64,000 nucleotides of DNA. Origin: Nocardioidaceae bacterium UBA4001 (lineage in GTDB: Bacteria > Actinomycetota > Actinomycetes > Propionibacteriales > Nocardioidaceae). A program made the position numbers and the translations under genes. The DNA is taken from NCBI GenBank assembly GCA_002384855.1, contig DGBP01000025.1, positions 74,311 through 138,310 on the forward strand, in the 5' to 3' direction. Position 1 is the stretch's first letter; each line of letters begins with the position of its first letter. This document shows, piece after piece, positions 1 to 8,805 of this stretch. Under the pieces are notes generated by a model. The model had not been told where the DNA came from, ran no database searches, and saw nothing but the letters and a program-made list of their open reading frames with translations.

Positions 1-634
1 GGTCGTCGTCGCGGTCGGCTCGGCGGCCGACCCGCTGGTCGACGCGATCGCGACCCGGCTGCCCAAGCTCGTCGTGGGGGACGGCGCGGCGCCCGGGACC
101 GACATGGGGCCGCTGATCACCGCCGAGCACCGCGACAGGGTCGCTTCCTACGTGGGGGCGGGCGCCGAGGCGGGTGCGACCGTCGTGGTGGACGGTCGGG
201 AGGCCGACGTACCGCAGGCGGGGTTCTTCCTCGGCACGACGCTGCTGGACAACGTCACGCCCGACATGACGGTGTACACCGACGAGATCTTCGGTCCCGT
301 CCTCAGCATGGTGCGGGTGGCGACGTACGACGAGGCGCTGGCGCTGGTGAACTCCAACACCTACGCCAACGGCACGGCGATCTTCACCCGTGACGGCGGG
401 GCCGCCCGGCGCTACCAGCACGTCGTCGAGGTCGGCATGGTCGGCATCAACGTGCCGATCCCGGTGCCGGTGGCCTACTACTCGTTCGGCGGGTGGAAGG
501 CATCGCTGTTCGGGGACAGCCACATGTACGGCCAGGACGGGCTGAACTTCTACACCCGGGCCAAGGTCGTCACCTCCCGCTGGCCCGACCCGGCCACCTC
601 CGAGGTCGACCTCGGCTTCCCGCGCACGCGCTGA
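1..634 (+). CDS. mmsA: CoA-acylating methylmalonate-semialdehyde dehydrogenase, C-terminal part
   Basis: This is the last 210 codons of an aldehyde dehydrogenase whose 5' end lies before the window; the reading frame is open from base 2. The segment GMVGINVPIPVPVAYY followed by FGGWKASLFGD is the hallmark of the MmsA branch, which converts methylmalonate or malonate semialdehyde plus CoA and NAD+ to propionyl- or acetyl-CoA in valine, inositol and pyrimidine breakdown. The conserved EIFGPVLSMVR motif is also present. The catalytic cysteine falls upstream and cannot be checked. The gene converges on proC, with a hairpin between them. No partner catabolic gene is visible, so the pathway served is not decided here. 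Confidence 0.93.
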   Translation, partial: VVVAVGSAADPLVDAIATRLPKLVVGDGAAPGTDMGPLITAEHRDRVASYVGAGAEAGATVVVDGREADVPQAGFFLGTTLLDNVTPDMTVYTDEIFGPVLSMVRVATYDEALALVNSNTYANGTAIFTRDGGAARRYQHVVEVGMVGINVPIPVPVAYYSFGGWKASLFGDSHMYGQDGLNFYTRAKVVTSRWPDPATSEVDLGFPRTR

Positions 635-660
635 CCGACCGCCTGCCCCCTGGGGGGTTT

Positions 661-740
661 ACCAGGTGAACGTGGTACGGCGGCACCTACCTCGACACAT
701 GTCTCGCGGTAGGTGCCGTTTTCCCAGGTGAACGTGGGAA
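661..740. repeat. Two copies of a 14-nt motif bracketing a hairpin
   Basis: CCAGGTGAACGTGG occurs at 662-675 and again at 724-737. Each copy sits in its own short dyad: ACCA/TGGT around the first, TTCCCA/TGGGAA around the second, so the flanks differ but remain paired. The copies bracket the 681-718 hairpin. This is more structure than a simple terminator needs. Confidence 0.6.
681..718. terminator. Bidirectional terminator hairpin between mmsA and proC
   Basis: The arms CGGCACCTACC (681-691) and GGTAGGTGCCG (708-718) pair perfectly over 11 bp, and the loop holds a further GACA/TGTC pairing. TTTT follows at 719-722 on the plus strand. It lies between two convergent genes and can serve both. 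Confidence 0.75.
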
Positions 741-752
741 AGCAACGGCTGG

Positions 753-1556
753 TCAGAGGCCCTCGGCGAGCTCCCGCGAACGGTCGCGGGCGGCCTCGAG
801 CGCGGCGAGGAAGGCTGCCCGCACCTTGTGGTCCTCGAGCTCGCGCATCGCCGCGGCGGTGGTTCCGGCCGGGGAGGTGACCTGCTCGCGCAGCACGGTC
901 GGGTGTTCGCCGGTCTCGCGCAGCAGCTTCGCGGACCCGACCAGGGTCTGCACGACGAGCTCGTAGGCCGTCGACCGCGGCAGACCCAGGTGTACGCCGG
1001 CCTCGATCATCGACTCGACCACGAAGAAGATGTACGCCGGCCCCGACCCGGAGACCGCCGTGACCGCGTCCTGCTGCCGTTCGGGGATCCGGCTCACCTT
1101 GCCGACGGAGTCCATCAGCGACTCCGCCTCGACCAGGTGGTTCTCGTCGCAGTGGGAACCGCGCGAGATCGCCGACATCCCCTCGTCGACGAGTGCTGGG
1201 GTGTTCGGCATGACCCGCACGACCGCGACCCCCTCGGGCAGGTGCGCCTCGAGGAACGCGGTCGTGATGCCGGCCGCCAGGGAGACGACGAGCTGTCCCG
1301 GCCGCACCGAGGACCGGATCTCGGCGAGGAGGTCCTCCATGTCCTGCGGCTTCACCACGAGGACCAGGGTGTCGGCCCTCCGGGCGGCCTCGACGTTGTC
1401 GACGACCTTGACGCCGTACCTCTCCTCGAGCTCCACGCCGCGCTCGCGACGCTTCTCGCCCACCAGGAGGTCGCCGACGCTTCGGCCGGCGCGGACCAGG
1501 CCGGACAGCAGGGTCTCCCCCATCACGCCGGCACCGATGATCGCCACCACGGACAC
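753..1556 (-). CDS. proC: Pyrroline-5-carboxylate reductase
   Basis: A 267-aa protein of normal ProC length that reduces 1-pyrroline-5-carboxylate to L-proline with NAD(P)H. The N-terminal Rossmann motif IIGAGVMGE is at residues 6-14. The C-terminal dimerisation domain shows VSGSGPAYIF and TSPAGTTAAAMRELE, both family hallmarks. The GTG start at 1556 has an AGGAGG ribosome site a few bases upstream. It is the last gene of the minus-strand operon, only 9 nt after proline dehydrogenase. Having the last biosynthetic and the first catabolic enzyme of proline side by side suggests control at the enzyme level or a proline/P5C redox shuttle; that is inference. Confidence 0.95.
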   Translation of the reverse strand: MSVVAIIGAGVMGETLLSGLVRAGRSVGDLLVGEKRRERGVELEERYGVKVVDNVEAARRADTLVLVVKPQDMEDLLAEIRSSVRPGQLVVSLAAGITTAFLEAHLPEGVAVVRVMPNTPALVDEGMSAISRGSHCDENHLVEAESLMDSVGKVSRIPERQQDAVTAVSGSGPAYIFFVVESMIEAGVHLGLPRSTAYELVVQTLVGSAKLLRETGEHPTVLREQVTSPAGTTAAAMRELEDHKVRAAFLAALEAARDRSRELAEGL

Positions 1557-1565
1557 GGTGTCCTC

Positions 1566-2495
1566 CTACTTCTTCGAGACCAACGACCTCAGGAACAGTG
1601 CCAGGTTCGACGGTCGCTCGGCCATCCGTCTCATGAGGTAGCCGTACCACTCGGTGCCGTACGGCAGGTACACACGCACCTTCTCCCCCGACTCCGCCAG
1701 GCGCAGCTGCTCGTCGGGACGGATGCCGTAGAGCATCTGGAACTCGTAGGAGCCCTGGGTCCGCTCGTAGCGGGTGGCCAGCGCCCCCGCGATCTCGACC
1801 AGGCGCGGGTCGTGGGTGGCGATCATCGGGTACCCCTGCCCCCCCATCAGGACCTTCAGGCAGCGGACGTAGGCCCGGTCGACGTCACCGCGGTCCTGGA
1901 AGGCCACCGACTCGGGCTCCTTGTAGGCGCCCTTGCACAGCCGAACGCGCGAGCCCTCGTAGGCCAGGTCGCGGCAGTCGGCCTCGGTGCGGTGCAGGTA
2001 GGCCTGCAGCACCGCGCCGGTCTCCGGGAAGTCCTTGCGGAGGTCACCGAGGATCGACAGCGTCGAGTCGGTGGTGGTGTGGTCCTCCATGTCGAGGGTC
2101 ACCGTGGTCCCGGCGTTGCGGGCGGCGTGGCAGATCGTGCGGGCGTTCTCCAGCGCCATCTTCTCACCGTCGCCGGGCAGCGCCTGCCCGATCGCGGAGA
2201 GCTTCACCGAGACCTCGGCGTTGCGCGAGAGGTTGTTCTCGCTGAGCGCCGTCAGCATCTCGAGGTAGGCGCCGACGGTGACGTCGGCCTGCTCCCGGTC
2301 GAGGGTGTCCTCGCCGAGGTAGTCGAGCGTCACGTGCAGGCCGCTGTCGATGAGCGTGCGCGTCGCGTCCACGGCGTCGTCGGTGGTCTCCCCGGGGACG
2401 TAGCGGTTCACGACACCGCTGGTGACCGGGAGGCTGCTCGCGAGGGTCTTCGCACGGTCGCTCCGGGCGAGCATCAGCAACGGCTGGCGTAGCAC
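1566..2495 (-). CDS. Proline dehydrogenase (monofunctional, FAD-dependent)
   Basis: A 309-aa single-domain PRODH that oxidises proline to pyrroline-5-carboxylate and passes electrons through FAD to the quinone pool. Visible family features include TLDMEDHTTTD, LCKGAYKEP and the C-terminal YRxxR-like region LMRRMAER. The frame stays open upstream to 2759, but the GTG at 2495 starts the usual MLRQ-type N-terminus and has a GGAAGG ribosome site, so I chose it. It lacks the P5C dehydrogenase domain of bifunctional PutA. It follows the ABC permease by 55 nt and precedes proC by 9 nt, so all are probably co-transcribed. Confidence 0.93.
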   Translation of the reverse strand: MLRQPLLMLARSDRAKTLASSLPVTSGVVNRYVPGETTDDAVDATRTLIDSGLHVTLDYLGEDTLDREQADVTVGAYLEMLTALSENNLSRNAEVSVKLSAIGQALPGDGEKMALENARTICHAARNAGTTVTLDMEDHTTTDSTLSILGDLRKDFPETGAVLQAYLHRTEADCRDLAYEGSRVRLCKGAYKEPESVAFQDRGDVDRAYVRCLKVLMGGQGYPMIATHDPRLVEIAGALATRYERTQGSYEFQMLYGIRPDEQLRLAESGEKVRVYLPYGTEWYGYLMRRMAERPSNLALFLRSLVSKK

Positions 2496-2550
2496 TGTCG
2501 GGTCCTTCCGTCCTCGCCCGCCGCACGGTCGCGGTCCGGGCGGTCCCAGG

Positions 2551-3306
2551 CTACGCGGTACGACGCCGCAGGGTGGCCGCACCCAGGACCAGCCCGGCGA
2601 GGGCGAACCCGAGCACCACGGCCAGGTCCGCCCAGATGTCGGCGTCCACACCTCCGAGGGCCTCGGACGTGGTCGTGGAGACCAGCGTGATGGCGTCCAC
2701 CGCGTAGGACAGCGGCAGCAGGTCGGAGATCTCGCGGAGCACGGAGGGCAGCTCCTCACGCGGCACGAACAGCCCGCACAGCAGCACCTGCGGCGTGACC
2801 ACGGCCGGCATGAACTGCACCGCCTGGAACTCCGTGCGCGCGAACGCCGAGAGGAACAGCCCGAGCGAGGAGCCCAGCACGGCGTCGACGACCGCCACCA
2901 CCACCAGCATCCACACGGGTCCGGCGACGTCGAGGTCGAGGAGGTACACGCTGGTGGTCACCGCGATCACCGACTGCAGCGCTGCCATCAGGCCGAAGGC
3001 GAGGGCGTAGCCGGACAGCAGGTCCAGCCTCCCGGTCGGCATCGCGAGCAGCCGCTCGAGCGTCCCGGAGGACCGCTCGCGCAGTGTCGTCACCGAGGTC
3101 ACGAGGAACATCACGAAGAACGGGAAGATCGCGAGAAGTGCGGGAGCGAACCGGTCGAACTCGGGCCCGGTGCTCTCCTCGAACATCCACCACAGCAGCG
3201 CCATGAAGAACGCGGGCATGAACAGCAGCAGGGCGAGCGTCCGGTGGTCGTGCCGCAGCTGGGCGAGGACACGGCGGGCGACGGCGAGGGTGATCCGGGG
3301 GCTCAT
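2551..3306 (-). CDS. ABC-2 type exporter permease
   Basis: A 251-aa membrane protein with about six hydrophobic segments (roughly residues 20-40, 55-75, 105-130, 135-160, 165-190, 225-245). The central TTLRERSSGTLERLLAMPT segment is typical of ABC-2 permeases such as drug and antibiotic exporters. The ATG at 3306 overlaps the TGA of the ATPase gene (ATGA), so the two are translationally coupled and form one exporter. The substrate is unknown; nothing nearby identifies it. Confidence 0.88.
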   Translation of the reverse strand: MSPRITLAVARRVLAQLRHDHRTLALLLFMPAFFMALLWWMFEESTGPEFDRFAPALLAIFPFFVMFLVTSVTTLRERSSGTLERLLAMPTGRLDLLSGYALAFGLMAALQSVIAVTTSVYLLDLDVAGPVWMLVVVAVVDAVLGSSLGLFLSAFARTEFQAVQFMPAVVTPQVLLCGLFVPREELPSVLREISDLLPLSYAVDAITLVSTTTSEALGGVDADIWADLAVVLGFALAGLVLGAATLRRRTA

Positions 3307-4028
3307 GCGCGCTCCTCGCCCGCCGTGTCCACGAGTGAGAGGAACGCGTGCTCGACCGACTGCTGCCCAGTGCGTTCGAGGAGACCCGCGGGCGTGTCGT
3401 CGGCGAGGATGCGCCCGCTGCGCATGAGCAGCAACCGGTCGCAGCGCTCGGCCTCGTCCATGACGTGGCTGGAGACGAGGACGGCGGCCCCTCCGTCGGC
3501 CAGGGAGTGGAACATCTGCCACAGGTCCCGGCGGAGCACCGGGTCGAGACCGACCGTCGGCTCGTCGAGGACGAGGAACTCCGGGCTGCCCAGGAGGGCC
3601 ACGGCCAGGGAGACCCTGGACAGCTGGCCGCCCGAGAGCCGGCCGGCCATCCGGGTGCGGTGGTCGTCGAGCTCGACGGCGGCGATGCAGCGGTCGACCT
3701 CGTCACCGTCGAGGCCCAGCACACGAGCGAAGAAGCGGAGGTTCTCCTCGACGGTGAGGTCGTCGTACACGCTCGGCGCCTGGGTGACGTAGCCGATCCG
3801 GGAGCGTAGGGCCGGGTCGCCGGCGGGCAGACCCCCCAGCGTCACGGACCCGGACGCGACGATCTGCACGCCGACCAGCGAGCGCATCAGGCTGGTCTTG
3901 CCGCACCCCGACGGCCCGAGCAGGCCGGTCACCTGCCCGTAGGGCACCGTCAGCGTGGCGCCGTCGACGGCCCGGACCCCGCCGCGCACGACGTGGAGGT
4001 CGGCCACCTCGATCCCCGGCGCCGTCAC
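3303..4028 (-). CDS. ABC exporter ATP-binding protein
   Basis: A 241-aa nucleotide-binding subunit that powers the permease encoded directly downstream. Walker A is GPSGCGKTS near residues 38-46, the ABC signature is [12 protein letters not shown] near 135-146, Walker B is [13 protein letters not shown], and the H-loop sits in [10 protein letters not shown]. It belongs to the drug/antibiotic ABC-2 exporter class. The GTG start at 4028 overlaps the stop of the isomerase-like gene (GTGA). The pair is inserted into what is otherwise a ppx - isomerase - proC type operon. Confidence 0.9.
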   Translation of the reverse strand: MTAPGIEVADLHVVRGGVRAVDGATLTVPYGQVTGLLGPSGCGKTSLMRSLVGVQIVASGSVTLGGLPAGDPALRSRIGYVTQAPSVYDDLTVEENLRFFARVLGLDGDEVDRCIAAVELDDHRTRMAGRLSGGQLSRVSLAVALLGSPEFLVLDEPTVGLDPVLRRDLWQMFHSLADGGAAVLVSSHVMDEAERCDRLLLMRSGRILADDTPAGLLERTGQQSVEHAFLSLVDTAGEERA

Positions 4029-4915
4029 CGCGGCAACTCGGAGCTGCCCACCTCGGGCGCCGCGAAGTTCAGCTGCACGAACGCCAGGGACTCCATCAGG
4101 TCGAGCTCGCGCGCCTCCCGGGACCCCGCCCGCCGGGTGTTGATCTCCACCACGATGTGGCCGCGGAAGTCCCGTTCGGCGAGGTGCTCGAGGAGCTCGG
4201 CGACCGGCTGGTCGCCGCGGCCCGGGACGAGGTGCTCGTCCTTGGCGGACCGGGTGCCGTCGGTCATGTGGATGTGCCGCAGCCGGTCACCCAGCGACCG
4301 CGCCATCTCGACCGGGTCCGACTGCGACGTCGCCGAGTGGGAGAGGTCGATGGTGGTGTGGGCATAGTCGTGCTCGGCGGGGTTCCAGTGCGGCAGGTAG
4401 ACCTGCATCTCGCGCCGGGACGCACGCCAGGGGTACATGTTCTCCACGGCGAACGCGATGCCCGTGCGTTCCTCGAGCTCGGCGATGCCCTCCACGAAGC
4501 CGCGCGCGTAGTCCCGCTGCCACCGGAACGGCGGATGCACCACGACCACGTCCGCGCCGACCTCGTGCGCCATCTCCGCACTGCGCTCGAGCTTGCCCCA
4601 CGGCTCGGTGCCCCACACACGCTGGGTGATCAGCAGGCAGGGTGCGTGGACGGCGCACACGGGGATCTCGTGGTAGTCCGCGAGGTGCTTGACCGCGGCG
4701 ATGTCCTGGCTGACCGGGTCGATCCCCACCATGACCTCGACGGCGTCGTACCCCAACCGTGACGCCAGGGCGAAGCCGTTGGCCGTCGACTCCGGGTAGA
4801 CCGAGATCGTCGACAGCGCGATCGCCGGCCCTTGCCGCTCACCGAGCGGTCGCGCCGCGTCGTTCGACACAGGGGCGGGCGTCGCGCCCCCGGTCCCGTC
4901 GGCCACGTCGCTCAC
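4025..4915 (-). CDS. Sugar phosphate isomerase/epimerase-like TIM-barrel protein
   Basis: A 296-aa protein of the AP-endonuclease-2-like (xylose-isomerase-like) TIM-barrel superfamily. Candidate metal ligands lie in [23 protein letters not shown] and VVEINTR. The first 25 residues are low-complexity and may be dispensable; the GTG at 4915 is preceded by a GGTGGG site. It corresponds by family and position to M. tuberculosis Rv0498, next to ppx and proC. The true substrate is not known for this subfamily. It lies 24 nt after the ppx/gppA gene. Confidence 0.82.
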   Translation of the reverse strand: MSDVADGTGGATPAPVSNDAARPLGERQGPAIALSTISVYPESTANGFALASRLGYDAVEVMVGIDPVSQDIAAVKHLADYHEIPVCAVHAPCLLITQRVWGTEPWGKLERSAEMAHEVGADVVVVHPPFRWQRDYARGFVEGIAELEERTGIAFAVENMYPWRASRREMQVYLPHWNPAEHDYAHTTIDLSHSATSQSDPVEMARSLGDRLRHIHMTDGTRSAKDEHLVPGRGDQPVAELLEHLAERDFRGHIVVEINTRRAGSREARELDLMESLAFVQLNFAAPEVGSSELPR

Positions 4916-4939
4916 CCCACCAGACTAGGGGTGGCCGGT

Positions 4940-5875
4940 TCAGCCGAGGACGCTGATCTGGTCGAGCCGCTCGAGGATGACGCCCTCCCGCAGCGCCCAC
5001 GGGCAGATCTCGAGCTCGGCGAGCTCGTAGATGTCCATCACCGCGTCGGCGACGAGCGCCCCGGCGAGCAGCTGGTGCGCCCGGTTGCTCGACACCCCGG
5101 GCAGCTGCGCGAGCTCGTCGTGCGTCATGGTCGCCAGCTCGGGCAGCTTCTTGGCGAGTACGTCGGCCGGCAGCACCCGTCGGACCAGCGGCCCCTCGCC
5201 GGAGGGGGCGGCCCCGCACACCCGGGCCAGGGAGCGGAAGGTCTTGGACGTGGCGGCCGCGTGGTCCGGTGCACCGCCTCGGAGGAGGGCACCGGCGTCC
5301 CGTGCGATGTCGGCCCGGATCTGCTTCCGCAGCTTGCGCACGACGTCCTGGTCCGCCGGGCTGTCGTGGAGCCACTCGCGGGTCACCCGACCCGCGCCGA
5401 GCGGCAGCGACTGCGCCACGTCGGGCGCCTCGTCGGCCCCGGCGGCGATCTCGAGGGACCCACCACCGATGTCGAACACCGCAAGGCGCCCCGCCGACCA
5501 GCCGAACCAGCGCCGCACCGCCAGGAACGTCAGCCGGGCCTCGTCCTCGCCCGACAGCACCCCGATCTCCACGCCGGTCTGCTCGCGGACGTGCTCGAGG
5601 ACCTCCGCGCTGTTCACGGCGTCGCGCACCGCCGACGTGGCGAACCCGAGGATCTCCTCGCAGCCCTTGTCCTCGGCGACGAGCAGGGCCTGGGAGACGA
5701 AGCCGGTCAGCGCCTCGACGCCCTTCGTCGAGACCGCCCCGTCCTCGTCGAGGTGCTCGGCGAGGCGCAGCGGCTCCTTGTAGGAGAAGGCGGGCAGGGG
5801 GGCGGCGCCTCCGTGCGCGTCGACGACGAGCAGGTGCCCGGTGTTCGAGCCGATGTCGAGGACTCCGAGTCTCAT
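4940..5875 (-). CDS. Ppx/GppA family exopolyphosphatase
   Basis: A 311-aa single-module protein of the actin/hsp70-like phosphatase fold that hydrolyses polyphosphate and/or pppGpp. The two phosphate-binding loops are visible: [15 protein letters not shown] at the N-terminus and [12 protein letters not shown] near residue 140. It is the short actinobacterial form, like Ppx1 (Rv0496), without the C-terminal HD domain. The ATG at 5875 is preceded by GGAAGG; a longer frame to 5893 adds only six residues. It is the first gene of the operon running to proC and is divergent from the gene at 5914. Confidence 0.88.
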   Translation of the reverse strand: MRLGVLDIGSNTGHLLVVDAHGGAAPLPAFSYKEPLRLAEHLDEDGAVSTKGVEALTGFVSQALLVAEDKGCEEILGFATSAVRDAVNSAEVLEHVREQTGVEIGVLSGEDEARLTFLAVRRWFGWSAGRLAVFDIGGGSLEIAAGADEAPDVAQSLPLGAGRVTREWLHDSPADQDVVRKLRKQIRADIARDAGALLRGGAPDHAAATSKTFRSLARVCGAAPSGEGPLVRRVLPADVLAKKLPELATMTHDELAQLPGVSSNRAHQLLAGALVADAVMDIYELAELEICPWALREGVILERLDQISVLG

Positions 5876-5901
5876 AGCGCCCCAGCCTTCCACACACCCC
5901 G

Positions 5902-5907
5902 TAGGGT
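5902..5907 (+). promoter_or_regulatory. -10 box of a leaderless gene
   Basis: TAGGGT followed by 6 nt and the GTG at 5914, which places transcription initiation at or next to the start codon. Confidence 0.6.
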
Positions 5908-5913
5908 TGCCGC

Positions 5914-6657
5914 GTGCCCGAGGTCGATCTCGTCTTCCCGCGCGTCTGGGTGGAGTTTCCTGACCCCGCCGACGACGCCCAGCTGTTCCGCTGCGACCTC
6001 ACCTGGCTGACGTCGAACTGGATGTGCATCTTCGGCCAGGGCTGTCCCGGCATCTACGCCGAGCGGCCGCTCGACGGCTGCTGCACGCTGGGCGCCCACT
6101 TCTCCGACGAGGACGACGAGAAGCGGGTGCGCGGCTTCGCGAAGATGCTCGAGCCGGAGCACTGGCAGTTCCACGCCGCGGGTCGCAAGGGCGGGTGGGT
6201 CGAGACCGACGAGGAAGGCGACCGCAAGACCGCCGTCCACGATGGGGCGTGCATCTTCCTCAACCGGCCCGGGTTCCCGGGCGGCGAGGGGTGCGCCCTG
6301 CACGGGCTGGCCCTCCGCCAGGGCAGGCACCCGCTCGAGACCAAGCCCGACGTGTGCTGGCAGCTCCCGATCCGGCGTACCTTCCGCGACGTCGAGCTCC
6401 CCGACGGCACCTCGTACACCGAGGTCAGCATCGGGGAGTACGACCGCCGCGGCTGGGGTCCCGGCGGGCACGACCTCGACTGGTACTGCAGCGGCAACAC
6501 CGAGGCACACGTCGCCGCCGAGCCGGTCTACGTCTCGAACGGCCCCGAGCTCGTCGAGCTGATGGGGCAGGCGGCGTACGACGAGCTGGTGGGACTGTGC
6601 GAGGCGCACCTGAGGTCTCGGTCCGCCCTCGCCATCCACCCCGCCGACCCGCGCTGA
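5914..6657 (+). CDS. Cysteine-rich conserved actinobacterial protein
   Basis: I do not recognise a named family with confidence. The 247-aa soluble protein has cysteines at 27, 38, 44, 56 and 57 and further ones in [25 protein letters not shown] and DWYCSGN. The spacing resembles the metal-binding clusters of YkgJ/DUF3109-type proteins, so zinc or iron-sulfur binding is plausible (inference). The GTG start directly follows a -10 box and no ribosome site is present. It is divergent from ppx and is followed by a strong hairpin. Confidence 0.7.
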   Translation: MPEVDLVFPRVWVEFPDPADDAQLFRCDLTWLTSNWMCIFGQGCPGIYAERPLDGCCTLGAHFSDEDDEKRVRGFAKMLEPEHWQFHAAGRKGGWVETDEEGDRKTAVHDGACIFLNRPGFPGGEGCALHGLALRQGRHPLETKPDVCWQLPIRRTFRDVELPDGTSYTEVSIGEYDRRGWGPGGHDLDWYCSGNTEAHVAAEPVYVSNGPELVELMGQAAYDELVGLCEAHLRSRSALAIHPADPR

Positions 6658-6695
6658 GCTCCACCTGGTCGAGGGCGTGTCGCCCCGCCCAGGAG

Positions 6696-6739
6696 AGCTG
6701 TCCCTCCCCTCGGCAGGATCTCCGTGGGGAGGGACAGCT
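6696..6739. terminator. Long hairpin between convergent genes
   Basis: AGCTGTCCCTCCCC (6696-6709) pairs perfectly over 14 bp with GGGGAGGGACAGCT (6726-6739), loop 16 nt. It lies between the Cys-rich gene and the SpaA-like gene and can end both transcripts; no long T-tract follows. Confidence 0.75.
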
Positions 6740-6777
6740 TCCATGCGTACCCTGGTCAACCCTCGTCGGGTCCAGGA

Positions 6778-8805
6778 CTACGGGTCGACGACCACCTCAC
6801 AGGTGAGCGTCACCGCCGGGTCGGTCGGCAGCAGGTCGTTGACGGTCACCGAGCCGTCCCCGTCCGAGTCGGTCGTGCCGTCGTAGACGTTCCCGTCGGC
6901 GTCGATGCACTGCATCACCGAGGCGGTGCCGCCGTCGACCTGCGAGTCGACACTGAACGTCACGTTGGTCAACGGGATGTTCTCGAACTCCACAGTGGCC
7001 TCGTTGCCGTCACCACACTCCGACTCGTCGGTGACGGTCACGGTCTGTTCGCCGTCCACCGCCGAGTAGCCGGCGGGCACGGACTCCGTGACGGTGTAGT
7101 CGCCGTCGAGCAAGCCGTCGACGCAGGCCACGCCGTCCGCGCCGGTCGTCGCCGTGACACCCGCGGCCGGGAGGTCGCCACCCGTGACCGTGAAGGTCAC
7201 GCCCTCGTGCGGGTCGTCACCGCCCGCGGCCGCGTGCTTGCGCGTCTTGGTGATCTCGATCGCGCCGCGCTCGCGTTCGTTGACGAACGTGCAGGTGACG
7301 TCGTCACCGGCGTCGAGCGTGATGGCAGCGGGGTCGTCCTCGTTGTCACACGTGGCGCTGGTGAGGTTCCAGTTCGCCGGGACGGTCTCCGCCACGTCGT
7401 AGGAGCCCGGCAGCAGGTTCTCGAAGGCCCTCGAGTCCTGTCCCGCCTCGCCTTCCGCGGTGGTCGTCAGGGTAAAGCCCTGCAGGCCGTCCGTCTCCGG
7501 ATCCGCGTCGAGGGTGTTCGAGGTGAAGTCGAACGGACCGGTCCCGTCGGTGGTCCGCTTGATGACCGTCAGCCTGGCCCTCGCCTTGTTGTAGTACGTG
7601 CAGTCCAGGACGTCGCTGTCGCTGTCGATGTCGAAGGTGATGGTCTCCCCGGTGATGCTTGGTGTCACTCCCTGGCTGGCCCTGCCCGTGACCGAGCAGT
7701 CGATGCTGTCGAAGTCCCAACCCGCCGGCAGGTCGTCCTCGACCACCGTGTAGCCGGTGCCGAAGAGCACGTTGCCCACGTAGTCGTCGCCCGTGCTCGC
7801 ACCGTCGCTCAGCGTGAACGTCGGGTCGGTAGCAGGATCGGTCGCGAAACTCTTCGTGAAGCCGAAGCCCGCCGTCGCACCGTCCGGGTCGGTCTCCTTG
7901 CGGATGATCACCGAGCCACAGTTCTGCAGGGTGATCGGCACGGGCGTGATGAAGTCCTTCAGCTGTGAGGTGAACGCGTCCGAGGAACGACTCTTCACCA
8001 TGGCGCTGCCGAAGCTCGTGCACCTGTCGGACTGGAAGATGAGACGCAGGTCGATCTGTGCCTCACCGAAGGTCCGCAGCTGCTTCTCGCCCAGCCCGTC
8101 GGACTCGGCCGCAGGGATCGCGGCGGTGTTGTTGATCGTTCCGGTCGCGCACGGTCCGCCGCCGCACAGCGGGTTGTCGGCGTCGATGTCGACCGGGATA
8201 CCCCAGGCCTTGGTCGTGGCGTTCCACGTCCGCGCGCTCAGCTCCGCGCGTGCGCCACCCTGGTCGATCGCGTACTCGATGAGCAGGTCGCCACCGGTCC
8301 GCTCCTTGTTCGGGCTGCCCGCACAGGTGGTGGTCGACTGGTTGAACTCGAAGTCCATCAGAGTCGTACCGCTCGGGTCGCTCACCCGACTCCAGGCCAG
8401 GTCGAAGAATCCGGGGTGCCCACCGGTGCCGGGCTCTTCGTAGGTGTGGAAGGTCAGCAGGTCGCTCTTGTTGTTGGGGATGCTTCCGGTGACCTCGCCC
8501 GGGCACTCCGTGTCCTCCTTCACACCGCCCTTGTAGGAGTCATCGGTCTGACCCGTCGTCTTGTCGGTGGCGCGGACCTCAGGACCGTTCGGATGCGCCA
8601 GATCCGTCCAGTCGACGTACGAGCCCCCGTCATCGTTCTTGAGGTTCGCGTTCGTGTCGATCTCGAAGTTGCTGCCCGCCAACGTGGCCAGTCCGTGACT
8701 GCCGAAGGCGAGGCTCGGGATCAGCGCCACGGCGAGCACGCCGGCGCCGAACGTTGCCAGTCGACTGCGGGTCCGTCCCCCAGCCGGAAGTCGAATGGAT
8801 CGCAT
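6778..8805 (-). CDS. Secreted SpaA/prealbumin-like repeat protein
   Basis: A 675-aa exported protein. Residues 1-36 form a Sec signal peptide (arginine-rich start, hydrophobic core, cleavage probably after AFG-S). Residues 40-295 are an unclassified Cys-containing N-terminal domain. From about 297 there are three to four SpaA/CnaB-like beta modules, seen from repeated IRKETDPDG, LTVIKRT, IEITKTRK starts, YTVVEDDLPAGW / YDVAETVPANW / YTVTESVPAGY cores and CTYYNKA / CTFVNERE ends. There is no LPXTG sorting signal or C-terminal membrane anchor, so it is probably released or held non-covalently. The ATG at 8805 has GGGAGGGGA upstream. It stands alone, with no sortase or pilin nearby. Adhesion or a surface role is inference. 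Confidence 0.8.
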   Translation of the reverse strand: MRSIRLPAGGRTRSRLATFGAGVLAVALIPSLAFGSHGLATLAGSNFEIDTNANLKNDDGGSYVDWTDLAHPNGPEVRATDKTTGQTDDSYKGGVKEDTECPGEVTGSIPNNKSDLLTFHTYEEPGTGGHPGFFDLAWSRVSDPSGTTLMDFEFNQSTTTCAGSPNKERTGGDLLIEYAIDQGGARAELSARTWNATTKAWGIPVDIDADNPLCGGGPCATGTINNTAAIPAAESDGLGEKQLRTFGEAQIDLRLIFQSDRCTSFGSAMVKSRSSDAFTSQLKDFITPVPITLQNCGSVIIRKETDPDGATAGFGFTKSFATDPATDPTFTLSDGASTGDDYVGNVLFGTGYTVVEDDLPAGWDFDSIDCSVTGRASQGVTPSITGETITFDIDSDSDVLDCTYYNKARARLTVIKRTTDGTGPFDFTSNTLDADPETDGLQGFTLTTTAEGEAGQDSRAFENLLPGSYDVAETVPANWNLTSATCDNEDDPAAITLDAGDDVTCTFVNERERGAIEITKTRKHAAAGGDDPHEGVTFTVTGGDLPAAGVTATTGADGVACVDGLLDGDYTVTESVPAGYSAVDGEQTVTVTDESECGDGNEATVEFENIPLTNVTFSVDSQVDGGTASVMQCIDADGNVYDGTTDSDGDGSVTVNDLLPTDPAVTLTCEVVVDP

